Source: Erwinia sp. HDF1-3R (GTDB lineage: Bacteria; Pseudomonadota; Gammaproteobacteria; Enterobacterales; Enterobacteriaceae). From it: DNA of 64,000 nucleotides. The DNA lies in NCBI RefSeq assembly GCF_039621855.1, contig NZ_CP155071.1:930001-994000 (forward strand). Reading direction: 5' to 3'. The position numbers were made by a program, and so were the translations under genes. The notes beneath the pieces are model-generated. The model saw only the letters and a list, made by a program, of their open reading frames with translations. It was not told the origin of the DNA and searched no databases. Shown here one piece after another: positions 44,590 to 56,293 of this stretch (positions are counted from its first letter, which is position 1; each line of letters opens with the position of its first letter).

Positions 44590-45426
44590 ATGTCCCAGGC
44601 GGCTCTGAATATTCGTAACCGTGAAGCGCAGGAGAAGGCGCGGTCCGGCCGCAGTAATGGTTCGCGGCTGGCCGGCATCATTTTTTTGCTGATGGTGCTT
44701 GGCGTGATAGTGGCCGCTGGGTTCGTGGTGGTGAAGTGGATGAACGATGCTTCCCGCCAGCCGCTCTCAAGGTTGGTGGTGACAGGCCAGACCCACTACA
44801 CCACCCATGACGATATTCGCCAGGCGATTTTATCGCTGGGCGCACCGGGGACCTTTATGTCCCAGGATGTGGATGTGATTCAACAGCAGATTGAGCGTCT
44901 GCCGTGGATCCAGCAGGTGAGCGTCCGTAAGCAGTGGCCTGATGAGTTAAAAATTCATCTGGTGGAGTATGTTCCGGTCGCGCGCTGGAACGATCTGCAT
45001 ATGGTGGACGCCACGGGTAAGTCGTTTAGCGTGCCGGCCAGCCACCTCGGTAAAGCAGTGATGCCGATGCTGTATGGCCCGGAGGGTAGCGAGTCAGAAG
45101 TACTGACCGGCTACCACCAAATGAGCGATGTGCTGGCTGCCAGCAAATTTAAGTTGAAAGTGGCTTCGATGACCGCCCGCCGGTCCTGGCAACTGGTGTT
45201 GGACGATGATATTCGGCTTGAGTTAGGGCGCAATGAGGATATGAAACGGCTTCAGCGCTTTATCCAGCTTTACCCAACGCTACAGCAGCAGGCGCAGGCG
45301 GGAAACAAACGTATCAGCTATGTCGATCTGCGATATGACTCTGGCGCGGCAGTAGGATGGGCACCGGCGGTTGAGAGCACTGACAGTAAACAGCAACAGA
45401 ATCAGGCACAGGTTAAACAACAATGA
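44590..45426 (+). CDS. ftsQ: Cell division protein FtsQ
   Basis: FtsQ is the bitopic hub of the FtsQLB complex that links early and late division proteins. The ATG at 44590 ([20 protein letters not shown]) aligns with E. coli FtsQ and gives 278 residues. A short cytoplasmic tail is followed by one membrane segment (about residues 29-50), a POTRA domain beginning [20 protein letters not shown], and the beta domain with [15 protein letters not shown] Gln-rich end is shared with E. coli. It overlaps ftsA by 4 bases. Confidence 0.97.
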   Translation: MSQAALNIRNREAQEKARSGRSNGSRLAGIIFLLMVLGVIVAAGFVVVKWMNDASRQPLSRLVVTGQTHYTTHDDIRQAILSLGAPGTFMSQDVDVIQQQIERLPWIQQVSVRKQWPDELKIHLVEYVPVARWNDLHMVDATGKSFSVPASHLGKAVMPMLYGPEGSESEVLTGYHQMSDVLAASKFKLKVASMTARRSWQLVLDDDIRLELGRNEDMKRLQRFIQLYPTLQQQAQAGNKRISYVDLRYDSGAAVGWAPAVESTDSKQQQNQAQVKQQ

Positions 45427-46679
45427 TCAAAGCGACGGACAGAAAACTGGTAGTTGGACTTGAAATCGGCACCGCTAAGGTCGCCGCTTTGGTAGGTGAA
45501 ATTCTGCCCGACGGCATGGTTAACATCATCGGCGTCGGTAGCTGCCCTTCCCGGGGGATGGATAAAGGCGGCGTAAACGATCTTGAATCCGTCGTGAAAT
45601 GCGTCCAGCGCGCCATTGATCAGGCTGAGCTGATGGCAGACTGCCAGATCTCCTCCGTTTACCTTGCATTATCGGGTAAACATATCAGCTGCCAGAACGA
45701 AATAGGGATGGTTCCTATTTCCGAAGAGGAAGTGACTCAGGAAGATGTGGAAAATGTGGTACATACCGCTAAATCGGTTCGCGTTCGGGATGAACACCGC
45801 ATCCTCCATGTGATCCCGCAGGAGTACGCCATCGACTACCAGGAAGGGATCAAAAACCCCGTGGGACTGTCTGGCGTACGTATGCAGGCAAAAGTGCATT
45901 TGATTACCTGCCACAACGATATGGCGAAAAACATTGTTAAAGCCGTTGAACGTTGTGGACTGAAAGTTGACCAACTGATCTTCGCCGGGCTGGCTTCCAG
46001 CTTTGCCGTGCTCACCGAAGATGAGCGTGAGCTTGGCGTGTGCGTCGTGGATGTCGGCGGCGGCACGATGGATATTGCGGTTTATACCGGTGGTGCACTG
46101 CGCCACACCAAGGTTATTCCCTATGCGGGCAACGTGGTGACCAGCGATATCGCCTACGCGTTTGGCACGCCGCCAACCGATGCCGAAGCCATTAAAGTGC
46201 GTCACGGCTGCGCGCTGGGCTCCATCGTCGGCAAGGATGAAAATGTTGAGGTGCCGAGCGTGGGCGGACGTCCACCCCGTAGCCTGCAGCGCCAGACGCT
46301 GGCAGAGGTGATCGAACCGCGTTATACCGAACTGCTGAATCTGGTTAACGACGAGATCCTGCAATTGCAGGAACAGCTGCGCCAGCAGGGCGTGAAGCAT
46401 CACCTGGCAGCAGGCATCGTCCTGACCGGCGGTGCGGCACAGATTGAGGGATTAGCGGCCTGCGCCCAGCGCGTTTTCCACACGCAGGTGCGTATTGGAC
46501 AGCCGTTAAACATTACGGGATTAACGGATTACGCGCAGGAGCCATACTACTCTACGGCAGTCGGCTTACTGCACTACGGAAAAGAGTCTCACCTTAACGG
46601 TGAGGCAGATGTAGAAAAAAGAGCCTCAGTGGGCAACTGGTTTAAACGAATCAACAGCTGGCTGAGAAAAGAGTTTTAA
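45423..46679 (+). CDS. ftsA: Cell division protein FtsA
   Basis: FtsA is the actin-like ATPase that tethers FtsZ to the membrane and recruits later division proteins. The 418-residue protein has the phosphate-1 region [19 protein letters not shown], the phosphate-2 region [18 protein letters not shown], and a C-terminal amphipathic membrane-targeting helix ([15 protein letters not shown]). It overlaps ftsQ by 4 bases. In E. coli ftsZ promoters lie inside ftsQ and ftsA; I cannot place them here by eye. Confidence 0.98.
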   Translation: MIKATDRKLVVGLEIGTAKVAALVGEILPDGMVNIIGVGSCPSRGMDKGGVNDLESVVKCVQRAIDQAELMADCQISSVYLALSGKHISCQNEIGMVPISEEEVTQEDVENVVHTAKSVRVRDEHRILHVIPQEYAIDYQEGIKNPVGLSGVRMQAKVHLITCHNDMAKNIVKAVERCGLKVDQLIFAGLASSFAVLTEDERELGVCVVDVGGGTMDIAVYTGGALRHTKVIPYAGNVVTSDIAYAFGTPPTDAEAIKVRHGCALGSIVGKDENVEVPSVGGRPPRSLQRQTLAEVIEPRYTELLNLVNDEILQLQEQLRQQGVKHHLAAGIVLTGGAAQIEGLAACAQRVFHTQVRIGQPLNITGLTDYAQEPYYSTAVGLLHYGKESHLNGEADVEKRASVGNWFKRINSWLRKEF

Positions 46680-46750
46680 TTTTGATAAAAGGGGATCATG
46701 CTAGACTTATTTATGATCTCCAGGCGACAGGCACATAACGGAGAGAAATT

Positions 46751-47908
46751 ATGTTTGAACCAATGGAATTAACCAATGACGCGGTGATTAAAGTCATCGG
46801 CGTCGGCGGCGGCGGCGGTAACGCCGTAGAACATATGGTGCGTGAGCGCATCGAAGGTGTCGAGTTCTTTGCCGTTAACACTGATGCACAGGCGTTGCGT
46901 AAAACGGCTGTCGGTCAGACTATCCAGATTGGTAATGGTATTACTAAAGGTCTGGGTGCGGGGGCGAACCCGGAAGTGGGTCGTAACTCTGCTGAAGAAG
47001 ATCGCGAAGCGCTGCGTCAGGCACTGGAAGGTGCAGACATGGTGTTTATCGCCGCAGGTATGGGCGGTGGTACCGGAACAGGCGCAGCACCGGTTGTAGC
47101 CGAAGTGGCAAAAGACCTGGGTATCCTGACGGTAGCCGTGGTTACCAAGCCTTTTAATTTTGAAGGCAAAAAACGCATGGCATTTGCCGAGCAGGGTATC
47201 GCTGAGCTGTCTAAGCACGTCGATTCTCTGATCACCATTCCTAACGACAAGCTGTTGAAAGTGCTGGGTCGCGGCATCTCCCTGCTGGACGCATTTGGCG
47301 CGGCTAATGACGTGCTGAAAGGCGCGGTACAGGGCATTGCTGAACTGATCACCCGTCCTGGCCTGATGAACGTCGACTTTGCTGACGTGCGCACCGTGAT
47401 GTCCGAAATGGGCTATGCGATGATGGGCTCTGGCGTGGCGTGCGGTGAAGACCGTGCGGAAGAAGCTGCTGAAATGGCGATCTCCAGCCCACTGCTGGAA
47501 GATATCGACCTTTCCGGTGCGCGTGGCGTGCTGGTCAACATTACGGCGGGCTTTGACCTGCGTCTGGACGAATTTGAAACGGTGGGTAACACCATCCGCG
47601 CCTTCGCTTCCGACAATGCGACCGTGGTTATCGGTACGTCACTGGATCCTGAAATGAACGACGAACTGCGTGTGACCGTTGTCGCTACAGGTATCGGTAT
47701 GGATAAGCGTCCGGAGATCACCCTGGTCACTAACCAGAAGCAGCAGACGCAGCCTGTGATGGATCACCGCTATCAGCAGCACGGCATGGCCCCACTGCCT
47801 CAGGAGCAGAAACCTGCGGCGAAAGTGGTCAACGATCCGACTGCGCAAACTAACAAAGAGCCCGACTATCTTGATATCCCTGCCTTCCTGCGTAAGCAGG
47901 CAGACTAG
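46751..47908 (+). CDS. ftsZ: Cell division GTPase FtsZ
   Basis: FtsZ is the tubulin homologue that polymerises into the division ring. The 385-residue protein carries the tubulin signature GGGTGTG at residues 105-111 and the T7 catalytic loop [12 protein letters not shown] variable linker ends in the C-terminal peptide [14 protein letters not shown], which binds FtsA and ZipA. Its first 320 residues are nearly identical to E. coli. A 71-base gap separates it from ftsA, and a ribosome site GGAGAG precedes the start. Confidence 0.99.
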   Translation: MFEPMELTNDAVIKVIGVGGGGGNAVEHMVRERIEGVEFFAVNTDAQALRKTAVGQTIQIGNGITKGLGAGANPEVGRNSAEEDREALRQALEGADMVFIAAGMGGGTGTGAAPVVAEVAKDLGILTVAVVTKPFNFEGKKRMAFAEQGIAELSKHVDSLITIPNDKLLKVLGRGISLLDAFGAANDVLKGAVQGIAELITRPGLMNVDFADVRTVMSEMGYAMMGSGVACGEDRAEEAAEMAISSPLLEDIDLSGARGVLVNITAGFDLRLDEFETVGNTIRAFASDNATVVIGTSLDPEMNDELRVTVVATGIGMDKRPEITLVTNQKQQTQPVMDHRYQQHGMAPLPQEQKPAAKVVNDPTAQTNKEPDYLDIPAFLRKQAD

Positions 47909-47992
47909 GAATAACCTGAGAATTGGGATTCTCCGCTCTTTGTGCTAAAGTATTCGCCCGTCAGTAATTTATACTGGCGGTCGGATGAGTAA

Positions 47993-48928
<936 letters not shown>

Positions 48929-48935
48929 CGCCGGG

Positions 48936-49451
48936 CTACTTATTACGACTGGTTGAGCTGGTACTCTCTCCGGCCAGTGAGGCCAGTCGTTCTATAATCC
49001 TTTTCAGTTTCTCCGGGCTACGGCTCGCCACCCCCCTTAAAATTTCCGCGCTCTGCTGACTCAGCTCACGCCCGCCCGTTTTTTCTTCTTTTGTCGCCCG
49101 ACTGCTGTTTTCCTGTACGCTTTCCTGTCCTTTTGCCGCCAGTGATGGATTTATCCTGATGTCGATTGCGGTCAATGATGGTAATATTTGCGCACGTAAA
49201 GCTGACAGCAGGCTGGATTGTTCATAGCGGAGACGCATCATCCAGCTGGCGTTAGCCGTTTCGAGCACCAGAATGCCCTGGCGAAAGTTCGCCACGCGGC
49301 ACCAGGGATGAAGCTGAGCGGGAAGAACGCCCCGTACGGCGCTATTCAGTTTGTTCAGGGCGATAGCACGCTGCTGAATGGATTGCAGCACCCCCTGACC
49401 CTCGGTGGCATCGAGTAAATGTTCAATTGATTGCGGGCGACTATCACGCAT
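48936..49451 (-). CDS. DUF721 family protein, DciA-like
   Basis: This 171-residue protein has an N-terminal DUF721 (KH-like) domain, roughly residues 8-100: [20 protein letters not shown], then [20 protein letters not shown] and [14 protein letters not shown] low-complexity Ser/Glu/Arg-rich tail follows. DUF721 includes DciA, the replicative-helicase operator of bacteria that lack DnaC, but enterics usually rely on DnaC, so a DciA role is an inference. It converges on lpxC (7 bases) and diverges from secM (21 bases between start codons), so its promoter must lie inside or against secM. As far as I recall E. coli K-12 has no such gene here. Confidence 0.8.
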   Translation of the reverse strand: MRDSRPQSIEHLLDATEGQGVLQSIQQRAIALNKLNSAVRGVLPAQLHPWCRVANFRQGILVLETANASWMMRLRYEQSSLLSALRAQILPSLTAIDIRINPSLAAKGQESVQENSSRATKEEKTGGRELSQQSAEILRGVASRSPEKLKRIIERLASLAGESTSSTSRNK

Positions 49452-49472
49452 AGCGGGCTCCGGCGGAAAACA

Positions 49473-49976
49473 GTGATCGGTATTTTAAATTGTTGGCGAC
49501 AATTTGGCAGACGTTACTTCTGGCCGCATCTCCTCTTGGGGATGGTCGCGGCAAGCTTTGGCCTGCCTCACGCGTCAGCCTGCGATCGTACAACTTTATC
49601 AGAATCCTCTTCCAGAAGCCTGAATATCAGCAACGGGGTGCGCGGTGACCACCTCGCGCTGCTCCAGGAGAGCGTTCGCCGCACTAATTTTAACGTCGAC
49701 TACTGGCATCAGCACGCCATTCGCACCGTTATTCGCCATCTCTCCTTCACGCTGACGCCAGCCAGTCTCCCTGCTACCGAGCAGGTATTGCCGCTTGAGG
49801 TCCACAAGCTGGCGCTGCTGGACACGCTTAATGCGCTACTGACGCATGAGGCCCGGCCACCGGTTATTATCCGGCAGATGGCGCGGCCTGCCCTGGCCTC
49901 CGCGCCCGGCTATCATCCCGGCCTCTGGCTGTCGCGGGTACAGGGTATTCGTGCCGGACCCGCTTCTCTCGCCTGA
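49473..49976 (+). CDS. secM: Secretion monitor SecM (translation-arrest regulator of secA)
   Basis: SecM stalls its own ribosome until pulled by the Sec machinery, exposing the secA ribosome site. I chose the GTG at 49473 (reading [20 protein letters not shown]), which aligns with the E. coli start and gives 167 residues. A signal peptide of the long SecM type ([18 protein letters not shown]) is followed by a conserved [16 protein letters not shown]. The arrest sequence at the end is [17 protein letters not shown] (147-163). The essential W, GI, R, A, G and P are kept, with Tyr for Phe and Leu for Ile at the other two key positions. secA follows 76 bases later. Confidence 0.93.
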   Translation: MIGILNCWRQFGRRYFWPHLLLGMVAASFGLPHASACDRTTLSESSSRSLNISNGVRGDHLALLQESVRRTNFNVDYWHQHAIRTVIRHLSFTLTPASLPATEQVLPLEVHKLALLDTLNALLTHEARPPVIIRQMARPALASAPGYHPGLWLSRVQGIRAGPASLA

Positions 49977-50052
49977 TATCTGACGCATACCCATTACATT
50001 AGAAGCTAAATGCTAAACCGCAGATCGCGGTGGCTGAGAGAAATTATTTATT

Positions 50053-52758
50053 ATGTTAATCAAATTATTGACCAAGGTTTTTGGTAGCAGCAACGATCGT
50101 ACCCTGCGCCGCATGCGTAAAGTCGTTGAGCAAATCAGCAAAATGGAGCCTGATTTCGAGAAGCTGTCTGACGACGAGCTGAAAGCGAAAACCGTTGAGT
50201 TCCGGGCCCGTCTGGCAAAGGGCGAAGTGCTGGAGAATCTGATCCCGGAAGCCTTCGCCACCGTGCGTGAGGCCAGTAAGCGCGTGTTTGGCATGCGTCA
50301 CTTTGACGTCCAGCTGCTGGGCGGTATGGTGCTGAATAATCGCTGCATCGCTGAAATGCGTACCGGTGAGGGTAAAACCCTGACCGCAACGCTGCCGGCC
50401 TACCTTAACGCCCTGAGCGGTGAAGGCGTGCACGTGGTTACCGTGAACGACTATCTGGCCCAGCGTGACGCCGAAAATAACCGTGCGCTGTTTGAATTCC
50501 TCGGTCTGAGCATCGGCATCAACCTGCCGGGTATGCCTGCACCCGCCAAGCGTGAAGCCTATGCGGCCGATATCACCTACGGCACCAATAACGAATATGG
50601 CTTTGACTATCTGCGCGACAACATGGCGTTCAGCCCCGAGGACCGCGTACAGCGTAAGCTGAACTATGCGCTGGTGGATGAGGTTGACTCCATCCTGATC
50701 GATGAAGCGCGTACGCCGCTGATTATCTCCGGACCCGCAGAGGACAGCTCTGAGCTTTACATCAGGGTGAACAAAATTATTCCTAACCTGATCCGTCAGG
50801 AAAAAGAGGACTCAGACAGCTTCCAGGGTGAAGGTCACTTCTCGGTGGACGAGAAATCCCGCCAGGTGCATCTCACCGAGCGCGGTCTGGTGGCGATTGA
50901 AGAGCTGATGGTCAGCGAGGGCATCATGCAGGAGGGCGAATCGCTTTATTCGCCGGGCAATATCATGATGATGCACCACGTAACGGCTGCGCTGCGCGCG
51001 CACGTACTGTTTACCCGCGACGTGGATTACATTGTAAAAGATGGCGAAGTCATCATTGTCGATGAGCATACTGGCCGTACGATGCAGGGCCGTCGCTGGT
51101 CTGATGGGCTTCATCAGGCTATTGAGGCGAAAGAAAGCGTCGACATCCAGAACGAGAATCAGACGCTGGCCTCCATCACTTTCCAGAACTACTTCCGTCT
51201 GTATAACAAGCTGGCCGGTATGACCGGTACGGCAGATACGGAAGCCTTCGAGTTCAGCTCGATCTATAAGCTGGAAACCATCGTCGTTCCAACCAACCGT
51301 CCGATGGTGCGTAAGGATCTGTCGGATCTGGTCTATATGACCGAGAAAGAAAAAATTGATGCCATCATCGAGGATATCCGTGAGCGTACCGCTAACGGTC
51401 AGCCGGTGCTGGTCGGTACCATTTCTATCGAAAAATCGGAAGTGGTGTCGGAGGAACTGACCCGTGCCGGTATCCAACATGCCGTGCTAAACGCCAAATT
51501 CCACGCCCGCGAGGCAGATATCGTGGCACAGGCCGGGCAGCCGGGTGCGGTGACGATTGCAACAAACATGGCAGGCCGTGGTACGGATATCGTGCTGGGC
51601 GGCAGCTGGCAGGCCGAGATTGCTGAACTGACCGACCCCACCGCCGAACAGATTGATGCGATCAAATCCGCCTGGAAGATCCGTCACGATGCGGTACTGA
51701 CTTCCGGCGGTCTGCATATTATCGGTACAGAGCGCCACGAATCGCGCCGTATTGATAACCAGCTGCGTGGTCGTTCAGGCCGTCAGGGGGACAACGGTTC
51801 GTCCCGCTTCTACCTGTCCATGGAAGATGCGCTGATGCGTATTTTCGCCTCGGATCGCGTAACGAATATGATGCGTAAGCTGGGTATGAAGCCTGGTGAA
51901 GCGATTGAACATCCCTGGGTGACCAAAGCGATTGCTAACGCCCAGCGCAAGGTGGAAAGCCGCAACTTCGACATCCGTAAGCAGCTGCTGGAATATGATG
52001 ATGTCGCCAACGATCAGCGTCGGGCTATCTACAGCCAGCGTAACGAACTGCTGGACGTGTCCGACGTGTCTGAAACCATCGCCAGCATCCGTGACGATGT
52101 CTTCAAAACCACCATCGACACCTTTATTCCCCCTCAGTCGCTTGAAGAGATGTGGGACGTCACCGGTCTGGAAGAGCGTCTGAAAAATGACTTCGACCTG
52201 CACATGCCAGTGGCAGAGTGGCTGGATAAAGAGCCTGAGCTGCATGAAGAGACCCTGCGCGAGCGGATCATGGAGCAGGCTAAAGCGCAGTACCTGCTGA
52301 AAGAAGAGGTTGTCGGTCTTGAAATGATGCGCAGCTTTGAAAAAGGGGTGATGTTGCAGACGCTGGATTCCCTGTGGAAAGAGCATCTGGCCGCGATGGA
52401 CTATCTGCGTCAGGGTATTCATCTGCGTGGCTACGCCCAGAAGGATCCTAAGCAGGAGTACAAGCGCGAATCCTTTGCGATGTTTGCCGCGATGCTGGAA
52501 TCACTGAAATATGAAGTGATCAGCACCCTCTGCAAGGTTCAGGTGCGCATGCCGGAAGAAGTGGAAGCGATGGAGGAGCAACGCCGTGAAGAAGCGGAGC
52601 GTCTTGCTCAGCAGCAGCAGTTAAGCCACGTTGAAACCGAAACCGAGGCCGCGATTGAACTGGCCGATCAGACAGGCGACCGCAAAGTAGGGCGTAACGA
52701 TCTTTGCCCGTGCGGATCGGGTAAAAAATACAAACAGTGTCATGGCCGTCTTGCCTGA
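50053..52758 (+). CDS. secA: Protein translocase ATPase SecA
   Basis: SecA is the motor that drives preproteins through SecYEG. The 901-residue protein equals the E. coli length. The Walker A motif MRTGEGKT lies near residue 102, the DEAD-type Walker [17 protein letters not shown] near 207, and the helicase motif VI is [13 protein letters not shown]-terminal linker leads to the zinc-binding SecB interaction tail [13 protein letters not shown]. It is translationally controlled by secM. A short CCGC-loop-GCGG structure lies in the intergenic leader. Confidence 0.99.
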   Translation: MLIKLLTKVFGSSNDRTLRRMRKVVEQISKMEPDFEKLSDDELKAKTVEFRARLAKGEVLENLIPEAFATVREASKRVFGMRHFDVQLLGGMVLNNRCIAEMRTGEGKTLTATLPAYLNALSGEGVHVVTVNDYLAQRDAENNRALFEFLGLSIGINLPGMPAPAKREAYAADITYGTNNEYGFDYLRDNMAFSPEDRVQRKLNYALVDEVDSILIDEARTPLIISGPAEDSSELYIRVNKIIPNLIRQEKEDSDSFQGEGHFSVDEKSRQVHLTERGLVAIEELMVSEGIMQEGESLYSPGNIMMMHHVTAALRAHVLFTRDVDYIVKDGEVIIVDEHTGRTMQGRRWSDGLHQAIEAKESVDIQNENQTLASITFQNYFRLYNKLAGMTGTADTEAFEFSSIYKLETIVVPTNRPMVRKDLSDLVYMTEKEKIDAIIEDIRERTANGQPVLVGTISIEKSEVVSEELTRAGIQHAVLNAKFHAREADIVAQAGQPGAVTIATNMAGRGTDIVLGGSWQAEIAELTDPTAEQIDAIKSAWKIRHDAVLTSGGLHIIGTERHESRRIDNQLRGRSGRQGDNGSSRFYLSMEDALMRIFASDRVTNMMRKLGMKPGEAIEHPWVTKAIANAQRKVESRNFDIRKQLLEYDDVANDQRRAIYSQRNELLDVSDVSETIASIRDDVFKTTIDTFIPPQSLEEMWDVTGLEERLKNDFDLHMPVAEWLDKEPELHEETLRERIMEQAKAQYLLKEEVVGLEMMRSFEKGVMLQTLDSLWKEHLAAMDYLRQGIHLRGYAQKDPKQEYKRESFAMFAAMLESLKYEVISTLCKVQVRMPEEVEAMEEQRREEAERLAQQQQLSHVETETEAAIELADQTGDRKVGRNDLCPCGSGKKYKQCHGRLA

Positions 52759-52774
52759 TCCTGATTGAATATAA

Positions 52775-52810
52775 ATGGCACCCAGCCTTTAGGTGGGTGC
52801 CATTTTTTTT
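52775..52810 (+). terminator. Terminator after secA
   Basis: A perfect 10-bp stem (ATGGCACCCA with TGGGTGCCAT) closes a 9-base loop and is followed by seven or more Ts. It ends the secM-secA transcript, so mutT does not share it here. Confidence 0.95.
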
Positions 52811-52834
52811 ACTTTTTTACGCGGGCTATGACAG

Positions 52835-54511
52835 CTATTTGCAGGGAGCCGCTTCCGTTAATGAACGTTCGCCAATATATGTCCAGTAACTGTTACTTTG
52901 TTTACCACGAGGGAAATTTGTATTTCTCCAGGAATCACTCTTTGCTGCTTTAAAATAGCGTACGTTTTCCAGAAAATAGCCTCTTTCATCGCGTATCTGC
53001 CAGGTCTGGTAATTATTCTGCAAATCCAAAGGACGAAATGAACCATTTACCTTACGTGCGCGATTTGCATCTAAAATTTTCTTTGTACCCAGACTAACTA
53101 GTTGAACCTTACTGCCACTGTCAAATTTGTCTATCCGCCAGAATTGATAGGCACCGTTGTTCCACCCTTTAGTATAGATGTCGCCATTTGATGAGCCATC
53201 TAATACTTTTCCAGTTTTATTATGCGTTATTTTGTAATGAGCATGCCCAACTTTATTTGTATAGAGGTATTGGATACGCCAGCGTTGCCATGGATTAAAG
53301 ATATTGGTTGAATTGGTGTATACCTCACCCTTAGCGTTAGCGTCCAGCGCATTACCTGTAGCAAGCTGTTCCAGATAATAGACTTTATCTTTATCGCCGA
53401 GAAAATTGGTTTTAACAATTTTCCCTACGGGGACTTTTTGTCCCGGCGAGTAACATTTCTCAGGCGCTGCAGGTACGGCCATTTTCTGACGCTTAACGAA
53501 TTCTTTAGCTACTCTGTTTTCAACTTTATAGGAGGTAACCTGAAACTCTGTAGGTGATGCTTTGAGCAAATCGAAATAGCCTGCATATAATGCACCCGTA
53601 GTATAAACCGGGATATCCCCAAAAACAGGGTGCTTTTCAACATGGGGGGAATGCGTATGGCCGACAAATATGGCAGAAACTTTATATTCCTTCATCATGG
53701 CTTTCAACATCGCTTTTTCATGATCGTAAGCCTTATCAATCCACTCCAGCGCATGAAAGTTAATGAATATATTGTCTACTCCACGTTTCCGGGCCAGCTC
53801 CAAATCATGACGTAGCCAGGTGAAAGATTTGGTAACGTTAGTAACATTTGTATTCATTAAATCGTTTAGCCAGACTCGATAGTTTGGTGCAAGGTGGAGC
53901 TGGACGAAATGGTTAATGACCCTGGAGTCGCCGCCTGAGTCCCATGAGTAGGCAAGACTGCCATAAGTGGTATATTTGTCAAAACCTACAAGATCCCGGC
54001 TAAAATTTTTCAGTTTTTTGGCGTAATTACCCTGCTCACGTTTTATGGTATCCGCCATAAAGTGAGCACACTCATTAGGATTAAGCCACGCGTCCCTTGC
54101 CCCACGGCAGTCATTATAATTCCTTTCATAATCGTGATTCCCCAGACCAAGATAAAAGGGGAATTTTAATCCGTTATAAACCTTACGAAAGGAATTAAGC
54201 TGGTTATGTCGGCCAAACTCTGTAATGTCACCATTGATGATTCCGAATTGTGGCCTTACCGTTGCCGATAGCGTGTTAATACCATAAACAACATTATGAT
54301 TAAAACTTTCCCATTTTGGTGTTGTATTTGAACTATTAGGATCGGGGGAGCCGGGTCCCTGGCCCATTCGCCATGCCTGTGGATCGGCCATAACAATATA
54401 ATTTGATTCTTTTAACTCGGCCGTTCCAAAACTTGCATGGGCACTCATGTGAAATGAGGCTGCTGATACTAATATAGCTAATATCATTTTTTGTGATTTA
54501 ATTAAATGCAT
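52835..54511 (-). CDS. Secreted metallophosphoesterase with C-terminal lectin-like (beta-trefoil) domain
   Basis: The ATG at 54511 (MHLIKSQKMILAILVSAASF, then HMSAHASFG) gives a signal peptide and 558 residues. A start at 54616 would only bury the signal. Calcineurin-like metal motifs are in order: ADPQ near residue 43, NGDIT, GNHDYE, FHALEW and GHTHSPH, so a phosphoesterase core (about 35-345) is secure. From about residue 355 three weak repeats each end in W-R-I or W-Q-I (WQRWRI, YQFWRI, YQTWQI), as in ricin-type beta-trefoil lectins. The gene is clearly more AT-rich than its neighbours and splits secA from mutT, which are adjacent in E. coli. Acquisition by transfer is likely. Substrate unknown. 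Confidence 0.85.
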   Translation of the reverse strand: MHLIKSQKMILAILVSAASFHMSAHASFGTAELKESNYIVMADPQAWRMGQGPGSPDPNSSNTTPKWESFNHNVVYGINTLSATVRPQFGIINGDITEFGRHNQLNSFRKVYNGLKFPFYLGLGNHDYERNYNDCRGARDAWLNPNECAHFMADTIKREQGNYAKKLKNFSRDLVGFDKYTTYGSLAYSWDSGGDSRVINHFVQLHLAPNYRVWLNDLMNTNVTNVTKSFTWLRHDLELARKRGVDNIFINFHALEWIDKAYDHEKAMLKAMMKEYKVSAIFVGHTHSPHVEKHPVFGDIPVYTTGALYAGYFDLLKASPTEFQVTSYKVENRVAKEFVKRQKMAVPAAPEKCYSPGQKVPVGKIVKTNFLGDKDKVYYLEQLATGNALDANAKGEVYTNSTNIFNPWQRWRIQYLYTNKVGHAHYKITHNKTGKVLDGSSNGDIYTKGWNNGAYQFWRIDKFDSGSKVQLVSLGTKKILDANRARKVNGSFRPLDLQNNYQTWQIRDERGYFLENVRYFKAAKSDSWRNTNFPRGKQSNSYWTYIGERSLTEAAPCK

Positions 54512-54861
54512 ACTGATATGTCCAAAGGTTAGTTTGAATAAATTTGAAGTTTTTTTGAATTTATAAAACGACAGGCTACTGGTGAAATTAAAACAATCAG
54601 GGCTGTGTTTTCTCATTCATTTTTTTAAAAACCTGATGCAGATGTATTTTTACTTTTGTAGGGGTGTATGACAATGATAATCGCCTTAAGTTACTTAAGC
54701 TGCTCTATGGTGCGTAATGATTGATTTATTTCGGGGAGGACTGCGGGGTTAAGTCAGAATTTCTATCTATTTTCTTAAGTGAGCTGGACTATAAGAAGTG
54801 GTAGTGATGAAAATAATGGGTTATCCTTTATGTGTTAGTTAAATTGAGGGGAGTAATGAAA

Positions 54862-55269
54862 ATGAAATATTTACAGGTTGTTGTGGGAATTATTAAAGAT
54901 AAGGCCGGCATGATATTTATTGCTCAGCGTTCAGCGGATTCACACATGGCCAATATGTGGGAGTTTCCCGGAGGGAAAATAGAGGTGGGCGAGACGCCTG
55001 AACAGGCGCTAAGCCGTGAACTGATGGAAGAAACGGGTATTTGCGTGGAAAATGCTACCGCCTATGATACTGCCGTTCATGCGGACAATAATCTGCATGT
55101 CACTCTGCATTTCTATATTGTCGATCGGTGGCAGGGAACCCCTTATGGCCGTGAAGGTCAGCCGGTTCGCTGGCTGACAGCCGATAAATTACAGGCAGAT
55201 GAATTTCCACCGGCCAATAAGCCCATTGTTACCCGCCTGCAGGCGGAGGCTATTCAGCAAACTGAATAA
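54862..55269 (+). CDS. mutT: 8-oxo-dGTP diphosphatase MutT
   Basis: MutT hydrolyses 8-oxo-dGTP and prevents A:T to C:G transversions. The start is taken at the ATG 54862 (MKYLQVVVGIIKDKAGMIF), 8 bases after GGGGAG and aligned with E. coli MKKLQIAVG. The ATG at 54856 is too close to the ribosome site. The Nudix box GGKIEVGETPEQALSREL followed by MEETGI is intact. The C-terminal half (GREGQPVRWL...DEFPPANKPIV) matches the family. At 135 residues it is slightly longer than E. coli (129). Separated from secA by the phosphoesterase gene, it must have its own promoter in the AT-rich region upstream. Confidence 0.93.
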   Translation: MKYLQVVVGIIKDKAGMIFIAQRSADSHMANMWEFPGGKIEVGETPEQALSRELMEETGICVENATAYDTAVHADNNLHVTLHFYIVDRWQGTPYGREGQPVRWLTADKLQADEFPPANKPIVTRLQAEAIQQTE

Positions 55270-55318
55270 CCTCATCAGTTATCATGGACCTTAAGTGAAA
55301 ACCCTGCGTTTTCGGCCC

Positions 55319-55534
55319 TTAATGTTCATACGGTGGAAGCGAGTCTTCGCTCCAGTCTTCACTTTCGGAGATGCCACCGCCGCTGGCGATACGTTTCTCT
55401 TCTGCCGCCCACTCACCCAGATCAATGAGCTGGCAGCGCTTGCTGCAGAAGGGGCGCCACGGGCTTAAATCGTCCCAGATCACCTCTTTGGCACAGGTCG
55501 GACAGTTAACGCTGATAACTTCATCTTTATTCAT
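55319..55534 (-). CDS. yacG: DNA gyrase inhibitor YacG
   Basis: YacG is a small zinc protein that binds GyrB and blocks DNA binding by gyrase. The 71-residue product has the four zinc cysteines Cys11, Cys14, Cys30 and Cys34 (CPTC and CSKRC) and the acidic tail typical of the family. It lies 11 bases after zapD on the same strand, as in E. coli, and converges with mutT. Confidence 0.96.
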   Translation of the reverse strand: MNKDEVISVNCPTCAKEVIWDDLSPWRPFCSKRCQLIDLGEWAAEEKRIASGGGISESEDWSEDSLPPYEH

Positions 55535-55545
55535 TTGTCAGAACC

Positions 55546-56289
55546 TCAACAACAGGCGAGTTCAAAATCGAGCCGTGCCGGAACTTCGCCATTTTCACTG
55601 TCGAGCGGCAGGAAGCGGATTGCGAAACGACTTTTATGGCCGGAAACCTGAGGATAGAGCGACTCCTCTAACGCCAGCTGCAGACGCAACAGTTCAGCGC
55701 CTTCCGCGTTATCCTGGTAAAAACCGTTCAGGCTGGTTTGATTACGGAAACTGCCCGACTGACGAATCAGATCGAGTATCAGCATAAGCGCATCGCGGAT
55801 CGGACTCAGCGATGCCATCCATATCCCCACCTGAGCATCACGCACAGGTTGTTCCAGGTGCAGCCAGATATGCAGAGTAGGAAGATCAAAGCTACAGCAG
55901 CCGCCCGGTATGCTCTGGCGTTGGCGAATCAGCCCGATAAGCCGGTCGTCGCGCAGCAGCTGACCCATTCGTGGCGCAGCCATCAGCACGGTTGACCGCA
56001 TCTTCAGACGCTCGCGCAGCGCGTTGACCCGCTCCATATCAACGCCGGGAACGTCGGCCCAGGCCTGTAGCTTTTGCTGCTGCTTTTCCAGCTCCTTGAT
56101 GATTTCGGTGCGCAGCTCTCCGCGCTCAAAGACGTCCAGCAGCTCCGACGCATTGCGAAAGAACGTCAGGGCGCCATGATGATCGGTAATGGTCTGACTT
56201 TGCTCCAGCTGCTGGATGAGAAACTCTATACGCAGCCACGTGCGCATTTTTTCGTTTAACGGATACTCAAATAAAACGGTTGTGCTCAT
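55546..56289 (-). CDS. zapD: Z-ring associated protein ZapD
   Basis: ZapD bundles FtsZ filaments by binding the FtsZ C-terminal tail. The ATG at 56289 ([20 protein letters not shown]) gives 247 residues, the E. coli length. An upstream in-frame start would run into coaE. The family blocks [18 protein letters not shown] and [16 protein letters not shown] are present. It begins 4 bases after the coaE stop, in the conserved coaE-zapD-yacG unit. Confidence 0.97.
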   Translation of the reverse strand: MSTTVLFEYPLNEKMRTWLRIEFLIQQLEQSQTITDHHGALTFFRNASELLDVFERGELRTEIIKELEKQQQKLQAWADVPGVDMERVNALRERLKMRSTVLMAAPRMGQLLRDDRLIGLIRQRQSIPGGCCSFDLPTLHIWLHLEQPVRDAQVGIWMASLSPIRDALMLILDLIRQSGSFRNQTSLNGFYQDNAEGAELLRLQLALEESLYPQVSGHKSRFAIRFLPLDSENGEVPARLDFELACC

Positions 56290-56293
56290 ACTG

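Noticed and set aside
47925-47991. Terminator between ftsZ and lpxC
   Set aside because: Small stems (GAGAAT/ATTCTC and CCGTCAGTA/TACTGGCGG) are present but lack T-runs. lpxC is usually co-transcribed with ftsZ in part.
54666-54690. Fur box upstream of the phosphoesterase gene
   Set aside because: GACAATGATAATC matches two of three hexamers, but the third is absent; AT-rich background makes this unremarkable.
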